DNA of 64,000 bases from JAAZGD01 sp964489555 (GTDB lineage Bacteria; Bacillota; Clostridia; Peptostreptococcales; Anaerovoracaceae), in the NCBI GenBank assembly GCA_964489555.1, contig CAZAZF010000009.1:1-64000 (forward strand), in the 5' to 3' direction. The notes under the pieces were generated by a model. That model was given only the letters and a program-made list of their open reading frames with translations. It was not told the origin of the DNA and did not search any database. Below are positions 50,113 to 60,552 of the stretch, piece after piece. The position numbers and the translations under genes were made by a program. Position 1 is the stretch's first letter, and each line of letters begins with the position of its first letter.

Positions 50113-50130
50113 GTGCAAATATTTTTGCAC
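50113..50130. promoter_or_regulatory. 18-bp inverted repeat, likely activator enhancer site for ord
   Basis: GTGCAAATATTTTTGCAC has perfect 7-bp arms. The same arms and length occur in GTGCAAAAGTTTTTGCAC just upstream of the activator gene (51932-51949). It is about 225 bp upstream of the ord -24 element, a usual enhancer distance. Confidence 0.7.
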
Positions 50131-50152
50131 TTTCTCCAGATTGTTCCGGGTT

Positions 50153-50470
50153 CTATTGAAACTTCCTTGTGGCATCCAAGTATTTGGAAAGCCTGCCGAT
50201 GTTTACATAATACAGACTGTATCTATCTTTTCTTTTTACATCAATTAACCCGCTTTCCGCCAACTTCTTCATGTGTTGGGAAATGGTGGCCTGGGAATAT
50301 TCAAAAGCCTCTACCAAATCTCCCGTACATACCAGTTCTCTTCGTGTGTTGCAATTCATGATATGGCGAAAAAGACGTACTCGTGCCGGGTGAGCCAAGG
50401 CATCGGAAATGGTGGCGACCAATTCCACTTCTTCCTCCACCAATTCATCGATTTCCTTCCGTAGACGCAT
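50153..50470 (-). CDS. ArsR-family winged-helix regulator
   Basis: A 105-residue HTH protein. VATISDALAHPARVRLFRHI begins the fold, YSQATISQHMKKLAESGLIDV is the recognition helix region, and KDRYSLYYVNIGRLSKYL the wing. No CxC metal pair in the recognition helix; two Cys (CNTRRELVC) lie before it. The start at 50470, with AAGGAG upstream, overlaps the activator gene by 26 bp. Co-transcribed with the sigma-54 activator, it is likely a repressor or co-regulator of ornithine genes; the signal is unknown. Confidence 0.82.
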   Translation of the reverse strand: MRLRKEIDELVEEEVELVATISDALAHPARVRLFRHIMNCNTRRELVCTGDLVEAFEYSQATISQHMKKLAESGLIDVKRKDRYSLYYVNIGRLSKYLDATRKFQ

Positions 50471-51902
50471 CCACCCGTTCTCCTTTCCATCCACATTTTT
50501 TCATCTTGTGCTGCAGGGTTTGTCGCTTGATTCCCAGCAGTCTGGCAGCTTGGGACACATTGCCTCCCGTTTGATTCAAAGCGCTTTGTACCAATTCCTG
50601 CTCTCTCTTTTCTAAGTATCCTTCTAAAGAGCCCTTTACATCTTCCCACCCTAGCTCTTCCCCAGAGGCCGGGTTCCTATTCGCTTCAGGAACACGAATC
50701 AAATTTTCAGTCAAGAAGGACTCGTTATCCACCAGACTAATGGCAGACATCAATATATTTTCTAGCTCCCTTACATTTCCGGGATAATCATATTGCAACA
50801 ATCGTTCCATGGCAGATTCGGTCACCTTTTCCACTTGCTTGTGGAATCGATGGTTGTGCTTTTCCAGAAAATAATCCACCAACAAAGGGATATCCCCTTT
50901 TCGCTGCCGCAAAGGCGGCAACCTGAGGTGGACAATGTTCAGACGATAATACAAGTCTTTTCGAAGTCGCCCTTCTCCAACCAACCGCTCCGGTTCTTCG
51001 TTGACGGTGGCAATGATACGAGCATCAATGGGTATATCCCGGGTACCTCCCACCCTGCGGATATAATCCTCTTGCAGGACCCGCAATAGTTTCCCTTGTA
51101 AAGCATAGGGCATGGCACTGATTTCGTCAAGAAGCAAGGTTCCGCCGCTGGCTTGCTCAAAAAGGCCTTCCCGGTCCACCGCTCCGGTAAACCCCCCTTT
51201 GGCGGTACCAAACAGGATTCCTTCCAACAAACTTTCCGGCAAAGCGGCACAGTTTTGTGCCAGAAACGGCTTGGATTTGCGGCTACTGCCATAGTGGATG
51301 CTTTGTGCCACCAACTCTTTTCCCGTCCCGGTTTCTCCATACAAAAATACGGAGGCATTGCTGCCACAAGCCCGTCTGGCTATATGAATGGTTTCACGAA
51401 AAGAAAGATCTTCTCCAATTAAATCTTCAAAGGTGTAGGTTTTAATGTGGTCACGGGGAATTTCTCTCTGCCCTACGGTTTTTGCCTCTCCTTTGCTCAT
51501 AGCCAACATCCGGTCTGACATTTCCTTCATTTGGGTCAGATCCTTTGAAAACTCCACCGCCGCCACCACATGGCCCTCTTCATCGTGTACGGGCAAGGTG
51601 GTATTCACGGTATGAATCCATTTCCCGTATTGGTTGAGGTAATGCTGTTCCTGATGATAAGTAGGCTCTCCATAATCCAAGGCCCGTAAAAGCGTGGATT
51701 CTTCCCGAGGAATCCCGGAAAAAATCTGCCGGAAATCCTGATGTAACACCTCCGCCGCCGACTGACCTTCCAACTGGGCCATCGCTTGATTGTATAGGAT
51801 GGTGGTGTGGTCCTTTAATACCACATGGACTCCATAATCCAATTCTCCTGCGAAGGTGTATAGGAGTTGTTGCCAAAAGGCGTGGTTGTTTTTCTCTCTC
51901 AT
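50445..51902 (-). CDS. sigma-54-dependent activator of the ornithine operon (inferred)
   Basis: A 485-residue enhancer-binding protein. PAS domain at about 10-125 (VHVVLKDHTTILYNQAMAQLEG), AAA+ domain at about 155-395 with Walker A GETGTGKE, sigma-54 contact loop written GGFTGA instead of GAFTGA, and Walker B TLLLDEISA, then a Fis-type HTH (NVSQAARLLGIKRQTLQHKM). No Shine-Dalgarno is visible before the ATG. A promoter TTGCAC-N17-TATATT is placed so that transcription would begin at or next to the ATG, suggesting a leaderless message. Its -35 lies in the inverted repeat at 51925-51956, implying autoregulation. The same repeat before ord points to that operon as its target. Confidence 0.88.
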   Translation of the reverse strand: MREKNNHAFWQQLLYTFAGELDYGVHVVLKDHTTILYNQAMAQLEGQSAAEVLHQDFRQIFSGIPREESTLLRALDYGEPTYHQEQHYLNQYGKWIHTVNTTLPVHDEEGHVVAAVEFSKDLTQMKEMSDRMLAMSKGEAKTVGQREIPRDHIKTYTFEDLIGEDLSFRETIHIARRACGSNASVFLYGETGTGKELVAQSIHYGSSRKSKPFLAQNCAALPESLLEGILFGTAKGGFTGAVDREGLFEQASGGTLLLDEISAMPYALQGKLLRVLQEDYIRRVGGTRDIPIDARIIATVNEEPERLVGEGRLRKDLYYRLNIVHLRLPPLRQRKGDIPLLVDYFLEKHNHRFHKQVEKVTESAMERLLQYDYPGNVRELENILMSAISLVDNESFLTENLIRVPEANRNPASGEELGWEDVKGSLEGYLEKREQELVQSALNQTGGNVSQAARLLGIKRQTLQHKMKKCGWKGERVDASTEGNR

Positions 51903-51908
51903 GGTTTG

Positions 51909-51937
51909 AATATATCACAAGGACAAGGAGAGTGCAA
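51909..51937 (-). promoter_or_regulatory. sigma-A promoter of the ornithine activator gene
   Basis: TTGCAC (51932-51937), a 17-bp spacer and TATATT (51909-51914) on the minus strand. The -10 ends 7 bp before the ATG. Confidence 0.5.
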
Positions 51938-51956
51938 AAGTTTTTGCACTCTCCTT
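51925..51956. promoter_or_regulatory. 32-bp perfect inverted repeat between activator and giant SLH gene
   Basis: Fifteen-bp arms (AAGGAGAGTGCAAAA and its complement) flank GT. It contains the 18-bp core found upstream of ord. It could also terminate the giant gene ending at 51987, but no T-run follows on either strand, so an operator is favoured. Confidence 0.7.
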
Positions 51957-51986
51957 TAATAAATACTTTTCGTAACTTATCATAGG

Positions 51987-54900
51987 TTATGGTATTACAA
52001 TGGAAACCCCGGAAGTAGTCTGAAAAGCAATTGTCGGAACTTCAATTAGTGAACCTCCTATTACACTAACCCCCGAAAGATTGAGTACATTCAGATATCT
52101 TGTACTTCCACTCGTTGCCGAAGGAACTCCTCTTAAGCTGAAACTTCCATCCCCACCTACAATCGCTTCCGTTCCAGCCATGCTATCTTTCACTGTAAAG
52201 CCTACTGCCGGAGACCCACCATATGTTACAGTCCCCGTTATTTTCGCACCCAAAGTCATGGTCTTCTCAAAATAGCCGGGATTAGGAGCACTAAGGTTGT
52301 CCGCAACATCATCATACCAATAATCGTGTACAAAAAACATGGTTATTGAACCTTCCGTCGGGTAATCAATTTCATACATTCCATCCCCATCTGTAATATC
52401 TGAATAAAGCCCCCCAGAAATTCCAGCATACACCTCAACCCCGGAAATCGCCATGCCCGTAGGGGATTGAACAAAGCCTGCCGCACCGTTATAAACCGGG
52501 TCAAAAGATCCAGTCACTTCGGCCCGCGAAGTAGATGCAACGGACAACTCATTTTGGGTTTTAAGACCTGCACTTTCTCTGATAGAAATTTCATCCCCAA
52601 TCACAAAGTTGGCTCCGGTAGCATCATCTACGGTTATCACGAATTTCATGGTTGTTTCCCAGTATCCATGATACTCTGCACCTAAGGAAGGAGATTGCCC
52701 CACCCTAGCAGTATACAATTCAACAAAGGAATTCACCGCCTCCCGGCTGACTGTATCCGGACTATAAGGAAGATTTGCATAGTTTGTAGGAACATTGAAC
52801 TCAATAGCAATGGTATCTCCATTTCCTATTCCCGTTTCATGAGTACCACCCTCTGCAGCAACAATTCTTGTGATGGTTGGAGGTTCTACTACCGATACCA
52901 CCACTTCTACCGTCACATGGGTGATGGGACTTACTTCATCCACGAATCCGGGTGGCAACGTTCCGACTGCAGCAGTAAAAGTATAACTGGCAGCTACGGA
53001 AGAATTATAGGTGTCAGTATCCGTCCAACCACTGATGGGAACTACCTGAGACTGTCCAGTAATGGCCGCACAAGTCAAATTGCTTTCTAAATACGTTATG
53101 ACAGCTGTCGCATCTTCATAAGTTGGCGTTCCAACATCTCCTCCGTCAATGGGAGCGAATGGGTCATACCCTTCAATTTCCACATTTCCCCCTTCCCAGA
53201 CGGCATAAGCTGTCACCGGGGAAGATACGGCATATACCGTCGTCATCATCGTTCCTCCCCCATCGCTCTGGCTATTCCATCCACCAAATGTAAAGTCTGC
53301 TTTGGTGGGCGGGGTGGGCATGGCATTGGAAGTTTCGGTATTGTTGTCCCACAGCAAATAGGCGGGAAAGGCTTGGGTATCTCCTCCATTTTTGTCAAAG
53401 GTAACCCGGTATGCTACATTGTCCAAAACCGCTCCCATAGTGCTGCCAACCGTGGCTCCCACTTCCTTCATAAGCATGGTTGATTCACTGGCCAATACTT
53501 GTCCGATGGAAGAACCACTATAGGCCTCGATGAGAGACCCAATGGCACCCGTAGTGACCGCCAGCATATCGATGGTCCCCAGCACCCGAGCCTTACTACC
53601 CGAGGCTATTAACTGTACGGTCTGTATGGACCCGTCTAGCACCACCATTTGCGATGTATCAATTCCCACCGTAGCCGAAGATGCAGAGGCAGATAAGTTC
53701 AAACGAGCCGGACCATTTACCAATATGCCCCCCCATTGAAATCCCGAGCTATTATAGGAGTCATACCCCACTCCTTCGATGATGGTTTCACCTGTCACAG
53801 TAACTTCATTATTCACCGTCAAATTCGGGGCATCAATCATTAAAATTCCAGCGATGGTTCCCGGTGCCGATAAGGTGACTTCTCCCAGGGCGGAGGTGGT
53901 AATGGAAACGGTTCCCGTTAAAGTATGACTATCAAACAAGATTTCAATCGGCCGGTTGATGGCAAAAGTGGTAGCCGATATATCTTGATTGATTCCTATC
54001 AATTCAATGGTTTCATCCGCCATGGCGGATACGAATTCTTCATAAGTGTCTACCGATGCATGAGTGGTTCCTGACGAGTCCTCAAAGGGTTCTATGGATG
54101 TAGCCGTTATCGAATCCCCACTATAGGCTACGGTAAATACTCCACCAATGGTAGTATTTAAATTGTACGAACCGGGAGTATCGCTGGATGGCATTGCTGA
54201 TATAAAGAAGGCGCTTCCAAACATGTTGGTCCCCGTGTTATCTACCGCCGCCAAAGTGACGCCCGTCGAATCTGTGGCGGAAAAAACATGATAGTCAATA
54301 CTAGCGCCCGATGTACCCGATTGAGAAGAATCGTTAATCAATACATACACCATAGTGCCCATTTCAAAGGTACTGGAAGGTGTCGTTCCACCTTCATCCG
54401 CATATAAGCCAATAGAGTCTCCCGGACCTCCGGGCCCTCCCATATTCTCAATCCATACTCCCCCTGTAGTTAATAGATACTGCTGCCGACCCAATTCAAA
54501 TCCTTGGGCATCCACAAGTTCGTTATCATTGCTTATGGTGAACAAGTCTCCCACCACAACAATTCCTTGAATAGTAACGGTAGCTGCCCACGCGCCTTCA
54601 TCATATGAAACGGCCGCTATGGTAATGGGGTTCCCGGATCTACTATACATATAATTGGCGGTATTGGTGATAGAACTGCCACTCATAGCACTGTCAAAGA
54701 CTACCGTTAAAGTAGAATTGTCATCATCAGTAACTCCTTCTACGCGTGGCATATAGTTTACATCCACTGCAGTGGGCCCTTCTTCGGTGTAAATGTCCAG
54801 GTTGATGGAGTTTAACGTATACGTGCTGCTGTCAAAGAAGAACAGCACTGCCGTTACATCGGCAATTTCTCCGGAATCTTTCGTGCCGGTAATGGTAAAG

Positions 54901-57900
54901 GTATTGTTTCCTGGATTATATTCCATCTCTAAGGTGCTAATTCCACCGGTGGTCATATCCGGGACCGGTATCCAACAGTATGCGTATAAATATCCGCCAC
55001 CCCCAATGGCCGCAACTGTTACTTTGTTAGAAAGAGCTGTACTATATTCCGTACTAAAGGCGGGAAGTAAATTTACATTGGCAGGCGATAGAGCCGAAAA
55101 TGAAGGCCCTTCCATGTTTTCATAGACTACCGTTAAATCCAGGTTATTTCCTGTGTTCAATCCATGTTGAATAGAAAGATACGGGATGATAGCAGAGGCT
55201 GTCACCAACCAAGTTTCATCGATAGCTTTTATGGTTACATTCACTGTATCGTGTTCAAAAGGAACGAACCCTTCTAATATTCCGCCACTGCCAAAGGCCC
55301 CGGTAGATGTTCCGCCGAGTCCTGGTTCACCATCAAAGGTAATGGTATTTGCTACATCATCAATAAGACTACTCAGTCCACCAAAGGTAATAGTCAATGG
55401 TGTGGCCTCTCCGGAAGCGGATTGAATTTCAATAACGGATTCCTCTAAATCCACATTCTCAGAAATGGCGGCCCAGGTCAGAATATTTCCTTCCGAGTCT
55501 TCAATTTCCATATCCAGCACCAAACTTCCAAATCGTGCATAGAGAGCCATTTGCTGGGGAGTGTATCCAACCGCGGAGACTGTGACTTCAATGGGAATAT
55601 CCCACCAGTTCCCATCCGCCATATCGATGGTAATCGTGTAGGCTCCTGGTGTGGTCAACAGAGAGGGATTCGGTATTTCTATCAGCATGCTAGCAGCACT
55701 CTTTGTTACAACACCCGGAATCTGCTCAGGATCGTCTTCAAACAGCAATCCAAACTCGAACATCATTCCGGCATCGGCTGCAAAATCTACATTTCGCAAG
55801 TTCATTGAAGCATCCGTTATTGCTGTCACGGTTATATAGGCCGGCGTGGTGCTCCCCAGATAAATTACAGGTGCCTCGTAGGCGATATCCGCCTGAGATT
55901 CAGCAATTACAACCACTATAGATTGAGAAGTGGTAATCCCTGCTACGGTCACTGTCAAGTTGAAGGTTCCCGGTGTGCTGATGAATATGGGCAGCCCACC
56001 CCCTCCTTCTACAAATTCTACACTGGTGGAAAAAGTCGTCAGTTGGCCAGTTCCTCCATCTACAACAGAATCATCATAGGTACCTAAATATCCTTCCTGG
56101 CTGGACACAACCACTGTATGTTCTCCTGTTAAAGGAATCCCCGCAGTGGTAGCTGCATTGGTAATGGACAACCCAAATTGAATTCCTTCAATAGTAGGCG
56201 CTCCCGGCATTACCATTAAATCGAATCCCGATTGATCACCGGGTATGGCAGGGGGTGTTACTTCAATCTCAATATCCCACCAATTCCCATCCGCCATATC
56301 GATGGTAATCGTGTAGGCTCCTGGTGTGGTCAACAGAGAGGGATTCGGTATTTCTATCAGCATGCTAGCAGCACTCTTTGTTACAACACCCGGAATCTGC
56401 TCAGGATCGTCTTCAAACAGCAATCCAAACTCGAACATCATTCCGGCATCGGCTGCAAAATCTACATTTCGCAAGTTCATTGAAGCATCCGTTATTGCTG
56501 TCACGGTTATATAGGCCGGCGTGGTGCTCCCCAGATAAATTACAGGTGCCTCGTAGGCGATATCCGCCTGGGATTCTGTGATAACAACCTCTATGGACCG
56601 GGAAGTAGTAACACCCGCTATTGTTACCGTTAATGTATGGGCTCCCGGTGTGTTTATAAAGATGGGAACCGTAGCTTCTCCAGAGAAAAAGTCCGGCTGT
56701 ACATGTAACAGCAAATCCCCTTCTGTGCCTCCAAAACTGAGTGCTGTATCTTCATTGATTGAGCCTAGATATCCGCTAGGATTACTAATCCATACATCAA
56801 TGGCTTCCCCAGAAATCGGCTCCCCATTGGTAAGAGCTGCATTAGTAATCAGCAATGGGAATGTAATGCCTTCAATTGTGGGCGAACCCGGCATCACTAT
56901 CAAATCGAATCCGGATTGATCCCCTTGAGGAAGCACGATTACTGCCGCTGTCACTACATCCGGTGATCCGCTCCAACTAGCAGGAAGTGCCAAGATTCCG
57001 GAGGCTACATAGCTTCCGGGTGAAGTGGCATTATAGGCTGCAATGGTGGTCCATGTAATGGTGGCCGTTCCTTCTTCGCTATTGGTTCCGTTCACCCCTA
57101 CCGTAGGAACGGTGGATTGTAACAATCCCAAAGCTTCCGCTTCAGCTGCTCCATAAGTTACCGACACACTGGTAACCGCCAGCACATCTGTAGAGGCATA
57201 GGCAGCAGGTGATACATTCACCGTAGCAGTGACTTGGCCTGTCCCGGTCCAACTGTTGGGTAAAGTCAATGTTCCTACAGCCTCATAGGCACCTGCCGAG
57301 GTTGCATCATAACCTGTAATATTCCAAACAATATCTGCGGTGCCCCTTTCTCCCAAGGTTCCGGTGATTCCCACTGAAGTATCCAATAAAGCTATGGCTT
57401 GAGCCGAGGTGGCTCCGTACGTTACATAAATGCTTGCAGCCGTTAAAGCATCCGCTGATACATAAGCCGCAGGTGATACATTCACCGTAGCCGTCACATT
57501 ATCCGGTGTCCCGATCCAATCCGCCGGCAACGCCAAAGTCCCGGTAGCTGTATAGGCGCCAGCTGACGTGCCATTGTAATCCGTGATGGATATCCAGGTG
57601 ATATTTACTGTGGCTTGCTGACTGTTGGTTCCATTCACTACGGCTTGGGTATCCAATAGTGCAATGGCTTCCGCAGAGGTAGCTCCATAGGTCACCCAGA
57701 TAGCCGGTGTGATCAAGGCCTCCGTATTAATGTACTCCACCGGAAGCACGATTACTGCTGCCGTCACTACATCCGGTGATCCGCTCCAACTGGCAGGAAG
57801 TGCCAAGGTTCCGGAGGCTACATAGCTTCCGGGTGAAGTGGCATTATAGGCTGCAATGGTGGTNNNNNNNNNNNNNNNNNNNNNNNNNNNNNNNNNNNNN

Positions 57901-60307
57901 NNNNNNNNNNNNNNNNNNNNNNNNNNNNNNNNNNNNNNNNNNNNNNNNNNNNNNNNNNNNNNNAGGTTCCGGTGATTCCCACTGAAGTATCCAATAAAGC
58001 TATGGCTTGAGCCGAGGTAGCTCCGTAAGTTATCCATACTTCGGTTGTGTCCAAACGGCTTATCGTGTCAAGCGCAGCCGGCGATACATTCACAGTAGCT
58101 GTCACGTTACTTGGAGTGCCAATCCAATCCGCCGGCAATGCCAAAGTACCGGTGGCCGTATAGGCTCCGGCTGATGTTCCGTTGTAGCCAGTAATAGATA
58201 TCCAGGTGATGGTAGCTGTATCCGACTCCCCGTCCAAAGTTCCGGACACTGAAACCGTAGGAATCAATGTTCCTAAGCGCCCCAAAGCTTCTGCCGAAGT
58301 GGCCCCATAGGTGACAGCGATACTATCTACAGTTAAAGCCCCTGTTGTGCTATACTCCGGGGGATCCGTAACCGGATATTGTGCGGTCACTATATGACCC
58401 ACACTGGAAACCGTGGTTGCTCCGGGAACTATAAAGAAATTGTTAGCTATTCCAGTGAGCGTATACCCATCCTTGGCCGTCAATGTAATGGTGGCGGTAT
58501 AGCTGGTAGAGGAGCCAAAAGGACTATGAGAAGGACTCCAAGAAATGGTACCTGTAAATTGGTCTGTCTCTGTAATACTAGTATCTGGCCTATCCCCTTT
58601 TGCTGGCACATCAATGCCTGAAATCGTAGGATAATCCACGATGTCCGGAACCTGCCCGGAGATGGTAATCTCCAGTTGCCCAGAAACACTGGAACCATCT
58701 TGGGCAACCGCAAATACCGTCACCGCGCCGTTGGTTATCGCAGTTAATAATCCAGAAGAATTAATGGTTGCAGCCGCTCCAGACACGCTCCATGTCACAT
58801 TCTGATTGGTGGCGGCTGCCGGAGAAACCACCGCTGTCATCGATAATGTACCATTATCTTCCGTGATTTCAATGGCAGCAGAAGTTATTTCTATCTCCGA
58901 AATTAAAATACTGGGAGTTTGAGAGCCTCCGCCACCACCTCCGGAGGGTGCTGGTGGCGGTGTAGGCACTGTATTTACTTGTGTTGGTTGGGTCGGTGTA
59001 TTTTGGGGCTCATCATTGATAATAGTCCCAACAACTCCCGTATTCATAGTTACGGAAGTATTATTCGTATTTATGGTGGTGTTGTTCCCCTCAACAGTAA
59101 CCGTCCCCACATTACCGGTACCCGTTATAGTTACACCATCGGATTGGGATTTCACATTGGTGATAGTCCCCCCGCTGTTGGCCGTTACCGTAGCCCCTTG
59201 GCCTTGCACCGTTAAATTGGATACAGTGCCGCTCACCTGAAGGCTTGACCCAATGGCAGAGGGAGCAATGGTTACCTGCTGTATATTAGCATTGCGAACC
59301 AATACTGGTGTTTCCGCCGCGGTTATCTCTACAGTACCAATAGTCCCCTCTAAGATTACATCATCCTGGCCATCATCTACCACAATGACCTCCACTTCGG
59401 CTCCGCCTTCCACGGACACCCGAATTTGACCATCTACTTTTGAAATAACAAGCTTGCCTTCCACGCTGCCCCCCACGATGATGATTGAATTCACGCCACC
59501 GCCACGAGCAATCAAGTCTCCCAGTACGGTAACATTATCCAGAGTAATGTTGCCATTTCCCACTCCATCTCCAATTATCAAATCGCCAGAAATGGTGACA
59601 TCTTTTAAGGTGGCTCCCGGTACATTTATCACAACGTTCCCCTCTGAAACCACATCTGTCACAGTTCCGGCGACTTTAATATATTGTTTCACCATGTTAT
59701 CCATGATAACGGCGAATTCCGCTCTAGTTATATTGTTTTTCGGGGACAATTTTCCCCCGCTTCCTTTCACATATCCATCTTGGACTAAAGCTCCCATTCC
59801 ATCCAACGCCCATGATGCAACCAAACCAGCATCTTGAAATTGGACTAGATGGTCAGCTGTTCCTCCTGTCGCACGAAAAGCACGCGCCAAAACTGTAAAG
59901 GCCTCTTGTCTTGTAATGGGATCATTGGGCCTCATCTTTTGAGCCAGCTTCATGGTTCCCATCTTCACAGCTTTCTGAATTTCTTCTCTGTACCAAGCCC
60001 CTTCCGGCACATCGGCTACTCCCGATAGCTCCGCTTTACCAGTGGCACCAAATGCCCGATTCACTATGGTAGCCATCTGGGCCCGGGTTAAGGTGTCGTT
60101 AGGTTTTATATAGAAGCCTTCCGGCTTTTCAAAGCCTTGAAGCAAACCGTTGCCCACAGCAGCCTGCAAAGCTTGCGTGGACCAAAATCCTTCTGTCGGC
60201 ATATCCAAGAATTCAATTGGCTGCTCTAAGGCATAAGTTGCCGGTGGTATATAGCAAAATATCATGGCTAATACCATAATAAAAGCAACGGCTTTCCGAT
60301 TTTTCAT
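51987..60307 (-). CDS. giant SLH/beta-helix/Ig-repeat surface protein, broken by assembly gap
   Basis: One gene read on both sides of a 100-N gap, over 2700 residues. From the N-terminus: signal peptide (1-26); three SLH modules to about 210; a beta-helix of short repeats (VNVPGATLKDVTISGDLIIGD) to about 430; a Pro/Gly linker; a Big_2-like Ig domain; a tandem series of about 87-residue modules (VTYGATSAEA...TATGTLALPADWIG...ATVNVSPA) in which the gap falls; two 225-residue modules of which 100 residues are nearly identical at the DNA level; beta-roll parts; a Listeria-Bacteroides repeat (VTFDKNGGDTQAFP, FGGWNSQ); and carboxypeptidase regulatory-like modules at the C-terminus. GGGAGGAGAGG precedes the ATG. 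Likely a long adhesin anchored in the wall. The frames on the two sides agree only if the true gap is 2 modulo 3 in length. Confidence 0.82.
55596..55895 (-). repeat. 300-bp internal duplication, copy 1
   Basis: Matches 56271-56570 with about one mismatch over 300 bp, offset 675 bp (225 codons). The surrounding parts of the two 225-residue modules differ much more, so this half has been homogenised or recently copied. Confidence 0.85.
56271..56570 (-). repeat. 300-bp internal duplication, copy 2
   Basis: Partner of 55596-55895; see there. Encodes ADIAYEAPVIYLGSTTPAYI onward to DMADGNWWDI. Confidence 0.85.
56940..58330 (-). repeat. tandem ~87-residue Ig-like modules containing the gap
   Basis: About five modules with the shared pattern VTYGAT-AEA-LL and YNATS-GSYVASGTLALP. 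The DNA at 57753-57863 just left of the gap repeats 56950-57050 almost exactly, and that right of the gap (57964-58015) repeats 57358-57412. Such near-identity explains why assembly failed here. Confidence 0.85.
57864..57963. other. assembly gap of 100 N
   Basis: Exactly 100 N, the usual placeholder for a scaffold gap of unknown size, inside the tandem modules of the giant gene. If a module is merely completed, about 30-35 bp are missing; whole modules may be missing as well. Confidence 0.98.
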
Positions 60308-60532
60308 GGTCCTCTCCTCCCGAATCTATCAATCAACTTCCATCATTGTCTACCATTCTTAATTAAATTAGTTCATTTCGTTGACAATCTTCATAATAAG
60401 TTGTTATTGGTCCGCAAATATAGTGGCGACACTTTCCCTACTATATTAGTTAATTACAAAAATTGTATTAAAAAACATCACACTTGTATATGTGACAAAT
60501 GTAATGTTTTCACGGTTTATTGTAATGAATCG

Positions 60533-60552
60533 AAAAGGGTGTACCCCTTTTT
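60533..60552 (-). terminator. small hairpin at the end of the LuxR regulator gene
   Basis: AAAGGG/CCCTTT-type stem around TGTA overlapping the stop codon, followed by CCCTTTTCG on the minus strand. Weak. Bases 60308-60532 contain no gene and no convincing promoter that I can place. Confidence 0.35.

Noticed and set aside
51925..51956. Inverted repeat as a simple terminator of the giant gene
   Set aside because: No T-run on either strand, and its 18-bp core recurs before the ornithine operon, which favours a regulator site. Dual use remains possible.
57864..57963. Two separate genes either side of the N run
   Set aside because: Both sides encode the same tandem module family and the break falls inside a module; a gap in one gene is simpler.
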